From: Solirubrobacterales bacterium | GTDB taxonomy: Bacteria > Actinomycetota > Thermoleophilia > Solirubrobacterales > Solirubrobacteraceae | Assembly (NCBI GenBank): GCA_019240655.1 | Contig: JAFAXX010000022.1 | Location: forward strand, 1 to 33,173 | DNA: 33,173 nucleotides | Reading direction: 5' to 3' | Part shown: positions 1 to 8,676 of the stretch, piece by piece | Position numbering within the stretch: the first letter of the stretch is position 1 | How the letters are laid out: each line of letters begins with the position of its first letter | Notes under the pieces: generated by a model | Told to the model about the DNA's origin: nothing | Seen by the model: the letters and a program-made list of their open reading frames with translations, nothing else | The model's database searches: none | Position numbers and translations under genes: made by a program

Positions 1-1
1 A

Positions 2-394
2 CTCGAAGGCGTTGTCGCCAAGCGCCGCGACTCGAGCTACCGGCCTGGGCGCCGAACCACGGCATGGCTGAAACAGAAGCTCAGACGCGAGGAGCAGCTC
101 GCCGTGACCGGTCTGCGACGAACCCGAGCCGGCGCCGTCGACGCGATCTTCGTCGCCCGGCGACACCCGGATGGCTCGTTCACCGGTGCCGGCTCAATCG
201 AGCTGGGCCCCCGACCCGAGCTCATCGGCCTTCTTGAGCAGCAGCTCGCGGAGCTGCCCGCGCGCCGCCGTGGCACGGTCGCCTGGTATCCCGCCGAGGT
301 GTCGGTGGTCGCCTCCCTTCACGTCCTACCCGACAGGCCCATCCGCGACGCTGTCCTGCGCGAGGTGCTGGACGGCTCGGTCGCCTTAACGTAA
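2..394 (+). CDS. ATP-dependent DNA ligase, C-terminal part (5' cut by window edge)
   Basis: The reading frame is open from the first bases of the window and ends at TAA 392-394, so only the last 130 residues are present. It opens with LEGVVAKRR, the ligase nucleotidyltransferase motif IV (EGVVAK), followed by AWLKQK (motif V). These residues close the adenylation pocket. The rest would be the short OB-fold domain. The adenylated lysine (motif I) lies outside the window. Such ligases seal nicks in DNA using ATP; in actinobacteria LigC/LigD-type ligases act in repair beside the NAD-dependent replicative ligase. The OB part is shorter than in LigD, so a stand-alone repair ligase is more likely, but the missing N-terminus prevents a firm assignment. 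An internal GTG at 104 is inside the domain and is not the start. Confidence 0.85.
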   Translation, partial: LEGVVAKRRDSSYRPGRRTTAWLKQKLRREEQLAVTGLRRTRAGAVDAIFVARRHPDGSFTGAGSIELGPRPELIGLLEQQLAELPARRRGTVAWYPAEVSVVASLHVLPDRPIRDAVLREVLDGSVALT

Positions 395-460
395 CCGAAC
401 GAGGCCTCTTCCTATCGGCGAATGGGAGGTGCGCGGCGATCCGAGGGCCGAGACTCGCTC

Positions 461-1141
461 TCACTTCGGCATGGGCATCACAAGCGTGGTGGCGTGCCTG
501 GCTCTGTCCGGATACGGGTCGGCGGACACCGGACCCGGCCGCGGTCCCGCGTCGATCCGATGCCAGGTCAGCCGGCGCCGCACCGTGTCGACTAGCAGCC
601 AGCTGGGATCCGGTCCGCTCAGCGCGCCGGGGCAGGCAACCGCTCGCATCGAGCGCCCGATCCGCTGGGACGTCGGGCGGCGCTGACGCTCGATCGTCCC
701 GTCGCCGCGGCCGATCCACAGCGCCGCCTGATGGGTGTGGCCATGCGCGCACAACCATCCCGGCGATCGGCGAAGCGCTTCACGTACGTCCCGCTCATCG
801 GACAGGCGACCCATCAACGGATTGTGCGGGCTGCCGTGCACGGCGAGGATTCCGTCGCGCTGCGCGGCGACGCTCCAGCCCTCGATCAAGGCGACGGCGG
901 CGTCGGGCAAAGACTGGTCCTGCAGCGCCCAGGCTTCATGGTTGCCGGCGATCTTCACGGTGCACACGTCGTTGATCGCTCGTACGCAGGCCACCGTCAG
1001 CTCCGGCGGGCGCGCTGAAAGTCCGTCGATCGCGTCGCCGAGACACCACAGCTCATCGGCGCCGGTTCGCGCGATCGCCTCAAGGCACGCGCTGAGGCGT
1101 CCAACCTGCCCGTGCACATCGCTGAAAATCGCCAAACGCAT
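461..1141 (-). CDS. Calcineurin-like metallophosphoesterase (YfcE/MJ0936-like)
   Basis: The 226-residue protein has the full metal-binding motif set of small calcineurin-like phosphoesterases: SDVHG (D8, H10), LGDAID (D36), AGNHE (N67, H68), VHGS (H102) and GHTH (H135, H137). These residues hold two divalent metals that hydrolyse phosphomono- or diesters. The family includes bacterial phosphodiesterases and diadenosine-polyphosphate or serine/threonine phosphatases, so the substrate cannot be named. After GHTH there is a tail of about 85 residues rich in Arg and Pro. No signal peptide is seen, so it should be cytoplasmic. The start is the ATG that places the first metal motif at residue 8, as usual. 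It converges with the ligase upstream, with 66 bp between the stops. Confidence 0.88.
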   Translation of the reverse strand: MRLAIFSDVHGQVGRLSACLEAIARTGADELWCLGDAIDGLSARPPELTVACVRAINDVCTVKIAGNHEAWALQDQSLPDAAVALIEGWSVAAQRDGILAVHGSPHNPLMGRLSDERDVREALRRSPGWLCAHGHTHQAALWIGRGDGTIERQRRPTSQRIGRSMRAVACPGALSGPDPSWLLVDTVRRRLTWHRIDAGPRPGPVSADPYPDRARHATTLVMPMPK

Positions 1142-1931
1142 GCTCGCCTCGGAAGAACGGGCCCACTGGGGGTCGGCCGTCCGCTGTGGGATCCTGCCAC
1201 AGCTGCCGCGTCGCCTCCTGCCACCGTCGGCGATCGGACAGCGCGGTGACGGCTGGACGCAAGATGGCGCTCAGCATGCGAGCCGGGCGAGCAATGGACG
1301 CAGAGCTGGTCGCGGACTTTCGCTGCCGAGAGGGCTGGAGTGGGCTCGGCGAGCGCCGGTGCCGGTGCGGCTGACAAACCCTCGTCGCACTCGCTGGCGG
1401 CCGGCTATGTCACGGTCGCCTCCGGCGGGTGCACCGCCGTGCTCACAGGTGAGCAGGCAGGCGATGAGCGCGTGCTGCTCGCGCTCGAGCACGAACGAGC
1501 GCGAGGCCTCGGCGCGCCGGCGGCGCGCGGCTGGTCGGACCTTCTGAGTAGGACTGCTGTCTGAGCGTCAAGTCGGTGGACCGGATCGAGGTCACGCGCG
1601 AGCCTCAGCAGGCTACCGCCGCGACGATCGCGTGTGGAGCTGCGCTCGCTAATTGCCGTTGGCTGCCTCGACGATGAGCTCCGAAGCTGCCCGGGACGCG
1701 CGCACCCGGCGGGGCGCCCGAGCGGCGAGGATAGCCAGTGTCCGCCCCCCAGGCGGGGGGTGTCCTCGCAATCTCGTTTGGGGGCCGGAGTCTGCGGTCT
1801 ACCATCCACGATGTCACACGACCCACGACATCGCGGCCCGCACGAGCGTCGGTGCGGTCACAGGCCGCGTCGAAGTGGGCCAACGATGTACCGAGGAGAG
1901 AACACCGGAGCGCGTTTCCGCGGAGGGAGAC
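1142..1931. other. Long stretch without recognisable gene
   Basis: Several short frames cross this 790-bp stretch on both strands, but none has a recognisable domain, a Shine-Dalgarno sequence with a sensible start, or consistent codon bias. It may be decayed coding DNA. The last 20 bases contain the ribosome binding site of the next gene. Confidence 0.5.
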
Positions 1932-2312
1932 ATGTACGAGCATTACGAGATCATCGGCGAGGCACGTGGCGAGCCCCGCCCCGCTGGCTGCGTTGGCGTA
2001 CGCGTCCGCGTGCGGCTGTCGGGCCACCCGAGCCGCCGGTGGGCGCATGCCTTCGGCGCTCGCCTGGCAACGGAGCTGAGTGGGCACGCTGCCGTCGGTC
2101 ACCTCCGAATCAACACAGCCGAGATCGTGCAAGGCGACGAGATCGTGCTGGACGGGGTTGAGCCAAGCGAGGCGCCAGGACTCGCCCAGCCGCTTCGGCT
2201 GGCGGTCAGCAGCGCGAACGAGGCGGCGACCCGCGAGCCGGAACCCGCGCGCAACGCTACACAGCGGGAGGCGGACGTAATCGCCGGGCAGATCTCGCTT
2301 ACCGAGTCGTAG
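1932..2312 (+). CDS. Hypothetical small protein (126 aa)
   Basis: The ATG at 1932 has a good Shine-Dalgarno (GGAGGGAGA just upstream). The protein begins MYEHYEIIGEARGE, followed by an alternating hydrophobic/charged stretch (GVRVRVRLSG) that suggests beta structure, then a helical and acidic part. I do not recognise a family. There is no signal peptide, membrane segment or cysteine motif. The nearest genes on both sides are unrelated and far away, so the context gives no function. The strong ribosome site and GC-rich third codon positions support a real gene. The frame continues upstream without a stop to about 1653, but that part has no start with a good ribosome site. Confidence 0.55.
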   Translation: MYEHYEIIGEARGEPRPAGCVGVRVRVRLSGHPSRRWAHAFGARLATELSGHAAVGHLRINTAEIVQGDEIVLDGVEPSEAPGLAQPLRLAVSSANEAATREPEPARNATQREADVIAGQISLTES

Positions 2313-2831
2313 GCACAGCGCCGTGTCAAGCACCCGTCAATGAATCGGGTGCTGGCGGGCGTTGGCCCGCGCACGGCGCAGATCTCGGGCCGCAAGCTGC
2401 GCGGCTCGGCCGAGCGCAGTAACCAAGCAGGCAGGGGGAGTAGTCGCGCTTGCCGGCGATCGTGCGGCGGTCGGAGACGCGCGGAGTCGGGCTATCGGCG
2501 AGCGTCTCGGCGCCCCTGGGCTCGCGGAGGCACGCGGACGTCCTCGACGCTTGGTCCAGGCCGAGGTCGCCGGCGAGCGCGCACCATCGAAGACCTACAC
2601 CCACAACAATCGCCGGCGCCCTCGGGCGCCCGCCGCGACAACCGCACGCGGCAAGGTGGCCGCACGCGGCCATCACATCGGCGTCGAGATCGCCGACCAC
2701 GGTGGGCGGCCGAGCTCGCCGGCGAGCCAGCCCCGGCTCATCACGAATGCCCGAGATTCGCGGGTCGGCTCAATGAGTTCCGTCGCGCTGACCAGCTGTT
2801 GCGACAGGACGCCACCAGTCATGATTCGGCC
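2313..2831. other. Intergenic stretch, nothing recognised
   Basis: The acetyltransferase frame stays open upstream through this stretch, but its translation is Arg/Ser/Gly-rich and resembles no domain. I see no promoter, repeat or RNA gene that I can support. Confidence 0.4.
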
Positions 2832-3350
2832 GTGACCGAGATCCGGCCGCTGACGCTCGAGGACGCCGAGCCGCTTGCGGATGTGGTGCGCGCCAACCGC
2901 GAGTTCCTGGCCCCGTGGCAGCCGATCCAAGATCCAGAGCTTCTTACGATTCCCGGCCAGCGCACGGCGATCGAGCAGCTGCTTGACGATCAGCAGCGTG
3001 GGTTGACGGTGGCGCACGTCATCCTCGACGAACACCGAATCATCGGCCGGGTGACACTGAGCAACATCGTTCGCGGCCCATTTCAGTCCTGCAACCTCGG
3101 CTACTGGGTCGGCTTGGCTGACAACGGCCGTGGCCACGCCAGCGCGGCGGTGGCCAAGATCGCCAAGCTTGCCTTCTCGGAGCTCGGGCTGCACCGGATC
3201 GAGGCCGGAACGCTGCTGCGCAACGTCGCGTCCCAGCGGGTGCTGGAGTGCAACGGATTCGAGTGGTTCGGCCTCGCGAGGCGGTACCTGCAGATCGCAG
3301 GGCGCTGGCAGGACCACCTCCTCTTCCAGAAGATCGCGCCGGGCGGGTAG
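2832..3350 (+). CDS. GNAT N-acetyltransferase, RimJ/RimL-like
   Basis: The protein has about 172 residues and the RimJ-type layout: an N-terminal 'ITEIRPL-like' opening (VTEIRPLTLEDAEPLADVV), the conserved RxxREFLAPW region, a central GYWVGLADNGRGHAS (acetyl-CoA pyrophosphate loop, Q/R-x-x-G-x-G/A type), and the C-terminal HRIEAGTLLRNVASQRVLECNGFEWFGLARRYLQIAGRWQDHLLF. This family transfers acetyl from acetyl-CoA to N-terminal amines, often of ribosomal proteins; the exact target is unknown. I chose GTG 2832 because it starts the domain at the usual position. No strong ribosome site is visible, and earlier in-frame starts add only low-complexity residues. It is a single gene, followed by a possible hairpin at its stop codon. 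Confidence 0.85.
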   Translation: MTEIRPLTLEDAEPLADVVRANREFLAPWQPIQDPELLTIPGQRTAIEQLLDDQQRGLTVAHVILDEHRIIGRVTLSNIVRGPFQSCNLGYWVGLADNGRGHASAAVAKIAKLAFSELGLHRIEAGTLLRNVASQRVLECNGFEWFGLARRYLQIAGRWQDHLLFQKIAPGG

Positions 3351-3357
3351 ACCGCCC
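3341..3357 (+). terminator. Possible GC-rich hairpin at the stop of the acetyltransferase
   Basis: GGGCGG, a 5-nt loop (GTAGA, containing the stop codon) and CCGCCC form a perfect 6-bp stem followed by a C-run instead of a T-run. This could be a weak terminator of the GC-rich actinobacterial kind. Confidence 0.3.
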
Positions 3358-3508
3358 GCCCCCCGGTCACGCGGTCCGTGCCTTCGCCTCCCGGCCACCA
3401 TTGGCCGCTATCCCGCGGCGTTAGGGACCGCCTAAGGTGCAGCAGTAGCCGGTGCCGTCGTGGTGCTCGTGCTGTAGGCGCGTCAGCCGACGAACCCGCG
3501 GCCGGCGA

Positions 3509-3706
3509 GCCCGACGCTTGCGCACCGAAGGCTTTCTGCTCGGCGAGACCGTCGGCGTGGCGGCGGAAGTCGCGCCGCGGATGTGGCCGGCCCACCTGGC
3601 GGTGGTGGAGATCGAGATGGCTGTAGCGGTTCCAGCGGTCGGAGGCCATGATCCCCGAGAACGGGCCGAGGAGCGCCGTGAGCCGCTCGCGATCGCGATG
3701 CTCGGC
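3509..3706 (-). pseudogene. IS66-family transposase remnant
   Basis: On the minus strand one frame reads RLTALLGPFSGIMASDRW, then NRYSHLDLHHRQV, then a region ending RRDFRRHADGLAEQKAFG. This matches the IS66 transposase core 'G.l.tDrw..Y..l....rQvCWAHL.RDF..la': the catalytic Asp is in SDRW, and the CWAHLRRDF block is degraded to GRPHPRRDF by substitutions. Only about 65 residues can be aligned, against roughly 500 in an intact transposase. Downstream of KAFG the similarity is lost. No terminal inverted repeats or accessory TnpA/TnpB genes are nearby. It is a decayed fragment, not a functional element. Confidence 0.65.
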
Positions 3707-3759
3707 CATCTGAACGCTCCGTCGGGTCAAGGCGGTCAGCGCGGTGCGAGGATGACCGT

Positions 3760-4299
3760 GTGCTTGAAGTAATCAGCGAGAGGCTGGTATTGCGACCGTT
3801 CCGGGTCGAGGACCTCCAGACCTTTGTCGCCTACCGTCGAGATCCCGCGGTGGCGCGCTACCAGGGATGGGAGACCACCTACTCGATGGCCGACGCCGCC
3901 CGCTTCTTGGCCGCACAGCCGACGAACCCGTTTCGGCAGCGGGGAGAATGGCTGCAACTTGCCGTCGTGGATCGGGACACCCGGGGTCTGCTGGGTGATT
4001 GTGCTCCGCAAGTCATAGCTGACCAGCCAGCGACCGCCGAAATTGGCGTGACGCTGGCTACGAGTAGTCAAGGCAAGGGTGTGGCGAGGGAAGCAGTCGC
4101 GGGCCTAGTGAGCGTGCTCGTCCAGCAGCACGGGATGCATCGCGTGGTCGCCCAAGCCGACGAGCGCAACTGCCCGGTGCACCGCCTCTTGAAGCGGTTG
4201 GGCTTTCGCTGCGAGGGACGTCTCGTCGAGGCGGACTGGTTCAAGGGTGAGTGGCACACGTTGCGAATCTACGCGGTCTTGGAAAGCGAATGGCGCTGA
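3760..4299 (+). CDS. GNAT N-acetyltransferase
   Basis: This 179-residue protein begins VLEVISERLVLRPFRVEDL, the standard opening of the RimJ/RimL-like GNAT group. It has the family's AEIGVTLATSSQGKGVAREAV motif (acetyl-CoA loop QGKGVA) and a C-terminal HRVVAQADERNCPVHRLLKRLGFRCEGRLVEADWFKGEWHTLRIYAVL segment with the N-x-x-[SV]-x-x-[VL]-x-x-x-G-F signature. GTG 3760 is chosen because it gives the usual N-terminal length and a GAGGA sequence lies about 7 nt upstream. The substrate is unknown; some close relatives acetylate ribosomal protein termini or antibiotics. It is not closely similar to the acetyltransferase 400 bp upstream beyond the shared fold, so the two need not be a recent duplication. 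Confidence 0.85.
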   Translation: MLEVISERLVLRPFRVEDLQTFVAYRRDPAVARYQGWETTYSMADAARFLAAQPTNPFRQRGEWLQLAVVDRDTRGLLGDCAPQVIADQPATAEIGVTLATSSQGKGVAREAVAGLVSVLVQQHGMHRVVAQADERNCPVHRLLKRLGFRCEGRLVEADWFKGEWHTLRIYAVLESEWR

Positions 4300-4554
4300 T
4301 CGGCGCGAGCGCGGCCTGGGCGCTCGGGGTCTGGGCTCATCGTCCGCTCCGGCGGGCGAAGCGCCACAGCCGGGGGGCTTCGCCTCTGGTCCGGGTTCGC
4401 TGTGTGTCGTGTGGGTTGTTGCTCGCGGCCGGCGAACACGAGTGAGGGCGGCCAACCGCCCGTGCCAACTGTGGATCCCGGTGCAAGCGCAAGGGACCGC
4501 GTCCGCGGTCGGCGCGATGCTCAGGCCGTTTCCGGGGTGCGGACGACCGCCGGG
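4300..4554. other. Intergenic stretch; one weak small ORF
   Basis: An ORF from ATG 4290 to TGA 4445 (51 aa, with a C-V-S-C pair) overlaps the previous stop, but has no family, and its C-terminal half is low in information. I do not call it a gene. Confidence 0.35.
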
Positions 4555-5745
4555 TTAAAGGTCGTCGATTCCGGGGAAGCCGGCGTCGCCGTGCAGGCAG
4601 GCGGCGGCGAGGAGAGCGGCGGCGATGTCGCCGGTGAACAGTGTGTAGCGACCTCGGCCGGCGGTCGCGCGGAGGCGAGCGGCCTGCTCGAGCGCGTGCA
4701 TGGCGAAGGCGCGCGCCCGGGTGAGCCACAGCTCATCGCTTGTGCGCGCGAGTAGAGCGAGAAACGCAAAGCCGTTGCCGGCCGTGCCGTGGCAGAGGCC
4801 GGGGTTCCCGGCCAGCGGACCGGCCCGCCACACCAGCTCGCCGCCGGCCAGCAACAGGGCGCTGTGTCGTTCATCGCCTTCGGCGATCGCCGCGAGCGAC
4901 GTGACGATCCCGGCGGCGCCGTGGCACCACTGCACCCTCGGCGGCGATCCGGTCCGCGAGCCGGTATCGAGCGCCGGCCAGCTGGCGAGGGGTCCGTCGA
5001 TAATCGCTCGGGCGCGCGCCGTGGCCACCGCACGCTCGTGTACCCTCGCGGGATCCTCGAGCCATTCCGGCGCGCCGGTGAGCGCGCGGAGATTGCCGGC
5101 GAAGCCGTGCGCCGCCCCGAGGTATCGCAACCGCTTACCGTAGAGATCTTGGGTCCAAAGCCGATCTGGATTCTGACGCGCGAGCAGCGTCCGCGCGCTT
5201 GCGCGCCACAGCTCGCCAAAGCGCCTCTCGCCGGTACGGCGGTGCATCGCCCGGGCGGCGAGCATTGTGCCCGGGGCGCCCAGCAGCAGCTCGTTTGACG
5301 GGTGCTTCACGTTTGCCGCGATCGTCCCCGCGAGCGCGTCAGCCGCATCCGACGACGGGGCAAGCCGGTGCGCCACGAGCAGGATTCCGCTCGTTCCCGC
5401 CATCAGTGACGCACCGGCGCCTTCTTCATCCGGCGAGGCCAACGCGGGCTCATAGAGCCCACCGGCGATCGCCGCACAATCGATGCTGGGGACATAGACC
5501 CCCGCGTCGATGAGCCGCGCGAAGGCGTGAAGCATTCCCGCCGCGCCGACGTACAGCCCGCGCAGGATCCCGTCGGCCGGGGTGCCCGGCTCGTCGTCGC
5601 CGGGGTGCAGCGGCCACAAGCGCTCGCGATCGAACGCCGCTTCGGCATCGCGGCAGATCTCGGCTATCGCATCGCGCGCGCGGGAAGCGCTCCATTCAAC
5701 GTCGCCGAGCCGCTCGTGACGCGCCGGGTCATACAGTGCCGCCAT
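4555..5745 (-). CDS. LanC-like (lanthionine synthetase C family) protein
   Basis: From the ATG at 5745 the protein is 396 residues, the usual length of stand-alone LanC/LANCL proteins. The double alpha-barrel signatures are all present: GAAHGFAGN (H213), QWCHGAAG (C274, H275) and GLCHGTAGNG (C318, H319). C274, C318 and H319 match the zinc ligands of NisC and H213 the catalytic histidine. LanC enzymes add cysteine thiols to dehydroamino acids to form lanthionine; eukaryotic LANCL proteins add glutathione. No lanthipeptide precursor, dehydratase or transporter is nearby, so a classical lantibiotic role is not supported. The frame is open to 6117 but the added N-terminus is non-homologous; the opening MAALYDPARHERL is typical of actinobacterial members. 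No clear ribosome site is seen. Confidence 0.88.
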   Translation of the reverse strand: MAALYDPARHERLGDVEWSASRARDAIAEICRDAEAAFDRERLWPLHPGDDEPGTPADGILRGLYVGAAGMLHAFARLIDAGVYVPSIDCAAIAGGLYEPALASPDEEGAGASLMAGTSGILLVAHRLAPSSDAADALAGTIAANVKHPSNELLLGAPGTMLAARAMHRRTGERRFGELWRASARTLLARQNPDRLWTQDLYGKRLRYLGAAHGFAGNLRALTGAPEWLEDPARVHERAVATARARAIIDGPLASWPALDTGSRTGSPPRVQWCHGAAGIVTSLAAIAEGDERHSALLLAGGELVWRAGPLAGNPGLCHGTAGNGFAFLALLARTSDELWLTRARAFAMHALEQAARLRATAGRGRYTLFTGDIAAALLAAACLHGDAGFPGIDDL

Positions 5746-7020
5746 CAGCGCGGGGGAGTCTAGAAACCGTCGCTTTGCGCGACTGCGTCGCAACGGCCGA
5801 GCATCACGGGTGGGACCCGGCTGCCATCCGGACTCGAGATCGACGTGACCCGCGAACCGGTACCAGGGTGGCGAGACGTTCGGCGCACCGCGGGGCCCGC
5901 GCGCCAACCGCCAGCATCCACGGTCGAGATCGCTACGGCTTGCTGGCGCGATGGGGTCCTCGCGCCCCCTCCAAACCACACCAGGGCGGGACGTTACGAC
6001 GTGTGAGTCGAGCTCGACGATCTCATCGGGCTCGATTGGCGCCGTCGTTTCGATAGCGGGACATCTCCCCCGATGCTGATCAACGTGGTTTGCCGACGCC
6101 GCCGCAATTTCCAGCAAAGCGACGTCCCCGCCCTCGAGCGCGCCGCGAGGGCGGGAATCCGCATCCGTGGCCTAAGGGAGTTCGGAGGTTGCGAGAGTCG
6201 TGACGGCGCGATGGCGGACTGGCCCGTCCATGACACAGCCGATGCCGTCCTGGCGGGGTTCATGCGGCCGCGTGCGGGTGCAGGTCAAGACGTGCGGCGG
6301 CCGCCCACCGCGGCGAGTTCGCGTTCGGCGGGATGCCTCGCCCGCTAGGGCCTCACGGCCCGCACGAGTGCTGCTCAAACGGAGGTCTTCTTTAATCACG
6401 CTGCTCTCAGCCGATGCCGAGGGTCCGGCAACACGTCGCCCGGAGACGGCGAGACCTCCCGCGACAGGTCGCCCCGGCCGGCGACCGCCAGCGAGACGTC
6501 GAGCACCGGCCGCAACGCGGCGCTGATGCCCGGCCAGAAGACCGAAAGAGCTGGCCGAGCTGCGCGTACACCGCCGGTGTGCTTCGCCCGGCGCCCGCGG
6601 GCAGCGTTCGCCGTGAAGCCACGGGGGCGCGGCCGCGCTTCACGCCACTGCCCGGAAGGGGCAGCGATCATACGGTCGGCAGTTGTGCGAAACATCCGCT
6701 CGACCGACCCCGGATTGATCCCAAGCCGGGCGCCGAGGTGCACGCGCTCCACGCGACCCCTCTCATCGTGACTGGCGTCTCGCGGATGTGGGCGCATCTA
6801 GGTCTATGTATTGCCGTGCCGGCCTGGCGCCGCAGCCAGATTACCGGGCGAAAAAGACAAATAATGGCGAGAAGTGTGAGTGTTGAGAGAGTCCGCGCCC
6901 GCAGTCGGTGAGACAAATCAGCAAACACCACCCTTTCCGATGTATGCTCGCGCCGAAACCGAGAGTACCGCTCGCGCGCGCGACGGGCGATGGAACACGT
7001 TAGAAAAGTGAGGGGCGCCG
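5746..7020. other. 1.3-kb stretch without a supported gene
   Basis: Frames up to 165 codons cross this region in both directions, but all are Arg/Pro/Ser-rich and none shows a domain or a ribosome site. The stretch from about 6840 is less GC-rich and probably holds the promoter of the following small ORF. I see no repeat or RNA gene. Confidence 0.45.
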
Positions 7021-7242
7021 ATGCCTCGGTGCTGTGGGACGATTAACGATCCGGCCGACGCGACCAGCGTCCTCGTCTATGTCGAGGTCAACGCCGGCGA
7101 CAGTGACGCGGAGACCAAAGCGGGACTCGACGCCGCCGAGCAGGCCGCCCAGGGCGCCTTTGTCGCTATAAAAGGCGGTACCGCGCCCCCAGTCAACACA
7201 TTCACGCGGCCCGGCAGGCTGACGACTGCCAATCTCCCCTGA
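7021..7242 (+). CDS. Small hypothetical protein (73 aa)
   Basis: The ORF starts at ATG 7021 after a GTGAGGGG stretch that could serve as ribosome site. It reads MPRCCGTINDPADATSVLVYVEVNAG, an acidic, Ala-rich helix, then VAIKGG and a 20-residue Thr/Pro-rich tail. Third codon positions are strongly GC over most of its length, which supports coding. There is no family I recognise. The Gly-Gly followed by a short tail resembles the leader cleavage site of some secreted peptides, but there is no peptidase-transporter nearby and the only cysteines are at the N-terminus, so this stays a remark. It could also be a fragment of a longer gene. Confidence 0.4.
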   Translation: MPRCCGTINDPADATSVLVYVEVNAGDSDAETKAGLDAAEQAAQGAFVAIKGGTAPPVNTFTRPGRLTTANLP

Positions 7243-7289
7243 GCATCGGCGGCACGCCCCGACGCGGGCGCGATTCATTGCCGGTTCGA

Positions 7290-7445
7290 CGACGCGTGCC
7301 GCTATCACGCGGTTGGCGGACGCCGAGCTGCCGAGGATGTGCGAGAAAGTCCAAACCGGCGGCGTAATGGCTGATGAATCTCGTGGTCGGTCAATGCAGG
7401 CCGCGAGCTGCGACGGCACCTCGAGTTCGCGCTCGGTCAAGTCGC
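7290..7445 (-). pseudogene. LuxR-type HTH domain remnant
   Basis: On the minus strand DLTERELEV opens like the LuxR output domain (consensus LTxRExEVL), and TFSHILGSSASANRVIAA resembles its end (consensus HvsrILgKLgvanRveAA). The recognition helix between them is degraded and about four residues short. The frame continues on both sides without recognisable sensor domain. It is probably the tail of a lost LuxR or response regulator. Confidence 0.55.
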
Positions 7446-7608
7446 AAGGGTTGGCGCGGCGGCTTTCACCTCCTTGAGAACGACCGGTCATTGAACCGTC
7501 CCGGGGCGCACCTCTTTTGTCGAATGCGCGGGTGAACGCCGCGATCGAATCCATGCGCAGCGCCATCCCGTGAAAGGGAGCGTTCCCCGTTCGGGCCTGG
7601 CGGTGAGC

Positions 7609-7636
7609 TTGCGTCGTCAGCGCTGCTTGGCATAGG
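7609..7636 (+). promoter_or_regulatory. Weak promoter candidate for the SnoaL-like gene
   Basis: TTGCGT (7609-7614) and CATAGG (7631-7636) are spaced by 16 bp and lie about 40 bp before the GTG start. Both hexamers deviate from the sigma-70 consensus, so this is only a candidate. Confidence 0.2.
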
Positions 7637-7677
7637 GTCGCAACATCACGCGGGAACCAAATCTTGAGGAGCGGGCC

Positions 7678-8079
7678 GTGGCTTCAGCAGACGTACAGAC
7701 ACTTCAGAGCGCCTATGAGGCGTTCAACCGAGGCGACATCCGAGCGGTGCTCGAAGTCATGGATCCCCAGATCGAATGGAATGAGCCTGGCGGAGGACGC
7801 GCCGCCTCGGGCACCTTCCACGGTCCTCAGAGCGTGGGAAATGACGTGTTCAGCATCGTTCCGGAGAACTTCGAGGAGTTCGCTGCCGAGCCCGAGCGCT
7901 TCTTCGAGGCGTTCGCTGATCATGTCGTCGTCGTCGGGCAGTTCCGCGCGAAGCGAAAGGGCGGCGGCGACATGACAGCCGCGTTCGCGCACGTCTGGCA
8001 AATGCGCAATGGCAAGCCCGCTCGCTTCCACAATTATGTCGACGCCGCCGCGTGGGCGCCGGGTTGGGGGGGAAACTAA
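7678..8079 (+). CDS. SnoaL-like / NTF2-like protein (ketosteroid-isomerase fold)
   Basis: The 133-residue protein opens with DVQTLQSAYEAFNRGDIRAVLEVMDPQIEWNEPGG, the classical first helix and strand of SnoaL-like NTF2-fold proteins, and ends with the strand HVWQMRNGKPARFHNYVDAAAW, also typical (usually ...vW.~GKi.r...y.D.). Members act as small isomerases, cyclases, dehydratases or simply ligand binders; no catalytic claim can be made. The GTG start at 7678 has a clear GAGGAG ribosome site 7 nt upstream. Its length fits the family. It stands alone between two decayed regions, so context does not help. Confidence 0.82.
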   Translation: MASADVQTLQSAYEAFNRGDIRAVLEVMDPQIEWNEPGGGRAASGTFHGPQSVGNDVFSIVPENFEEFAAEPERFFEAFADHVVVVGQFRAKRKGGGDMTAAFAHVWQMRNGKPARFHNYVDAAAWAPGWGGN

Positions 8080-8676
8080 CACCCGGGTTCTGCTCCCAGC
8101 AGGCATCTCCTACCGGGCGCTCTGGGACAAACTCGCGCCAACCCGCAACCCGGGCCGAAGACAAAGGGAGGCCGGCGCGATCGTGTCGTGCCGGCACTCC
8201 CGGCGGCTCAAGCGTGAGATCGTCGCGCTGATGCCCGCCTCTCCTTGCGCGCTACAGAGCCGCGCTGCGGGTACCCGTGCGCGAACAGAGCCCGTATGAC
8301 CTCGCGGGGACCGGCACTGGCTCGCCTTGACTGCGCGGTCCCACGCCGGCGCGCTGCCTCGCTCCGGGCTGTCAGCAACGGTCGCGGTACGACTTGGTCA
8401 CTGAGGACCGATCGGTTGGGGAGGTGGCCGGGGCCGGGCATCGTGGCTTGAGGATCGGCTACGCCGCTGGCGCCGATGGATGGGATCGTGCCTGCCTGAC
8501 GGCCCTCTCCTCGAGCTCACTCACTTCCAGGCCGTCACTTCCGATGCTCTCGAACAGTGCTTTGCGGCGTGGCAGTGCGGCCATCAGCGCTTGTGGTCAG
8601 GGCGATGGCCGGAGTCGCGTCTAAGCTCAGAAATTGCTCGGCGAAGCAGTTCGCCAAGCCATCATCGTCCAGGTCC

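Noticed and set aside
4290..4445. 51-codon ORF with a CVSC pair
   Set aside because: Overlaps the acetyltransferase stop, has no ribosome site of its own and no family; may be chance.
6396..6797. 133-codon minus-strand ORF
   Set aside because: No domain, start or ribosome site; composition like other chance frames in the region.
4555..7242. A lanthipeptide cluster made of the LanC-like gene and the small Gly-Gly ORF
   Set aside because: No dehydratase, transporter or peptidase; cysteines of the small ORF are not in the putative core; genes are 1.3 kb apart.
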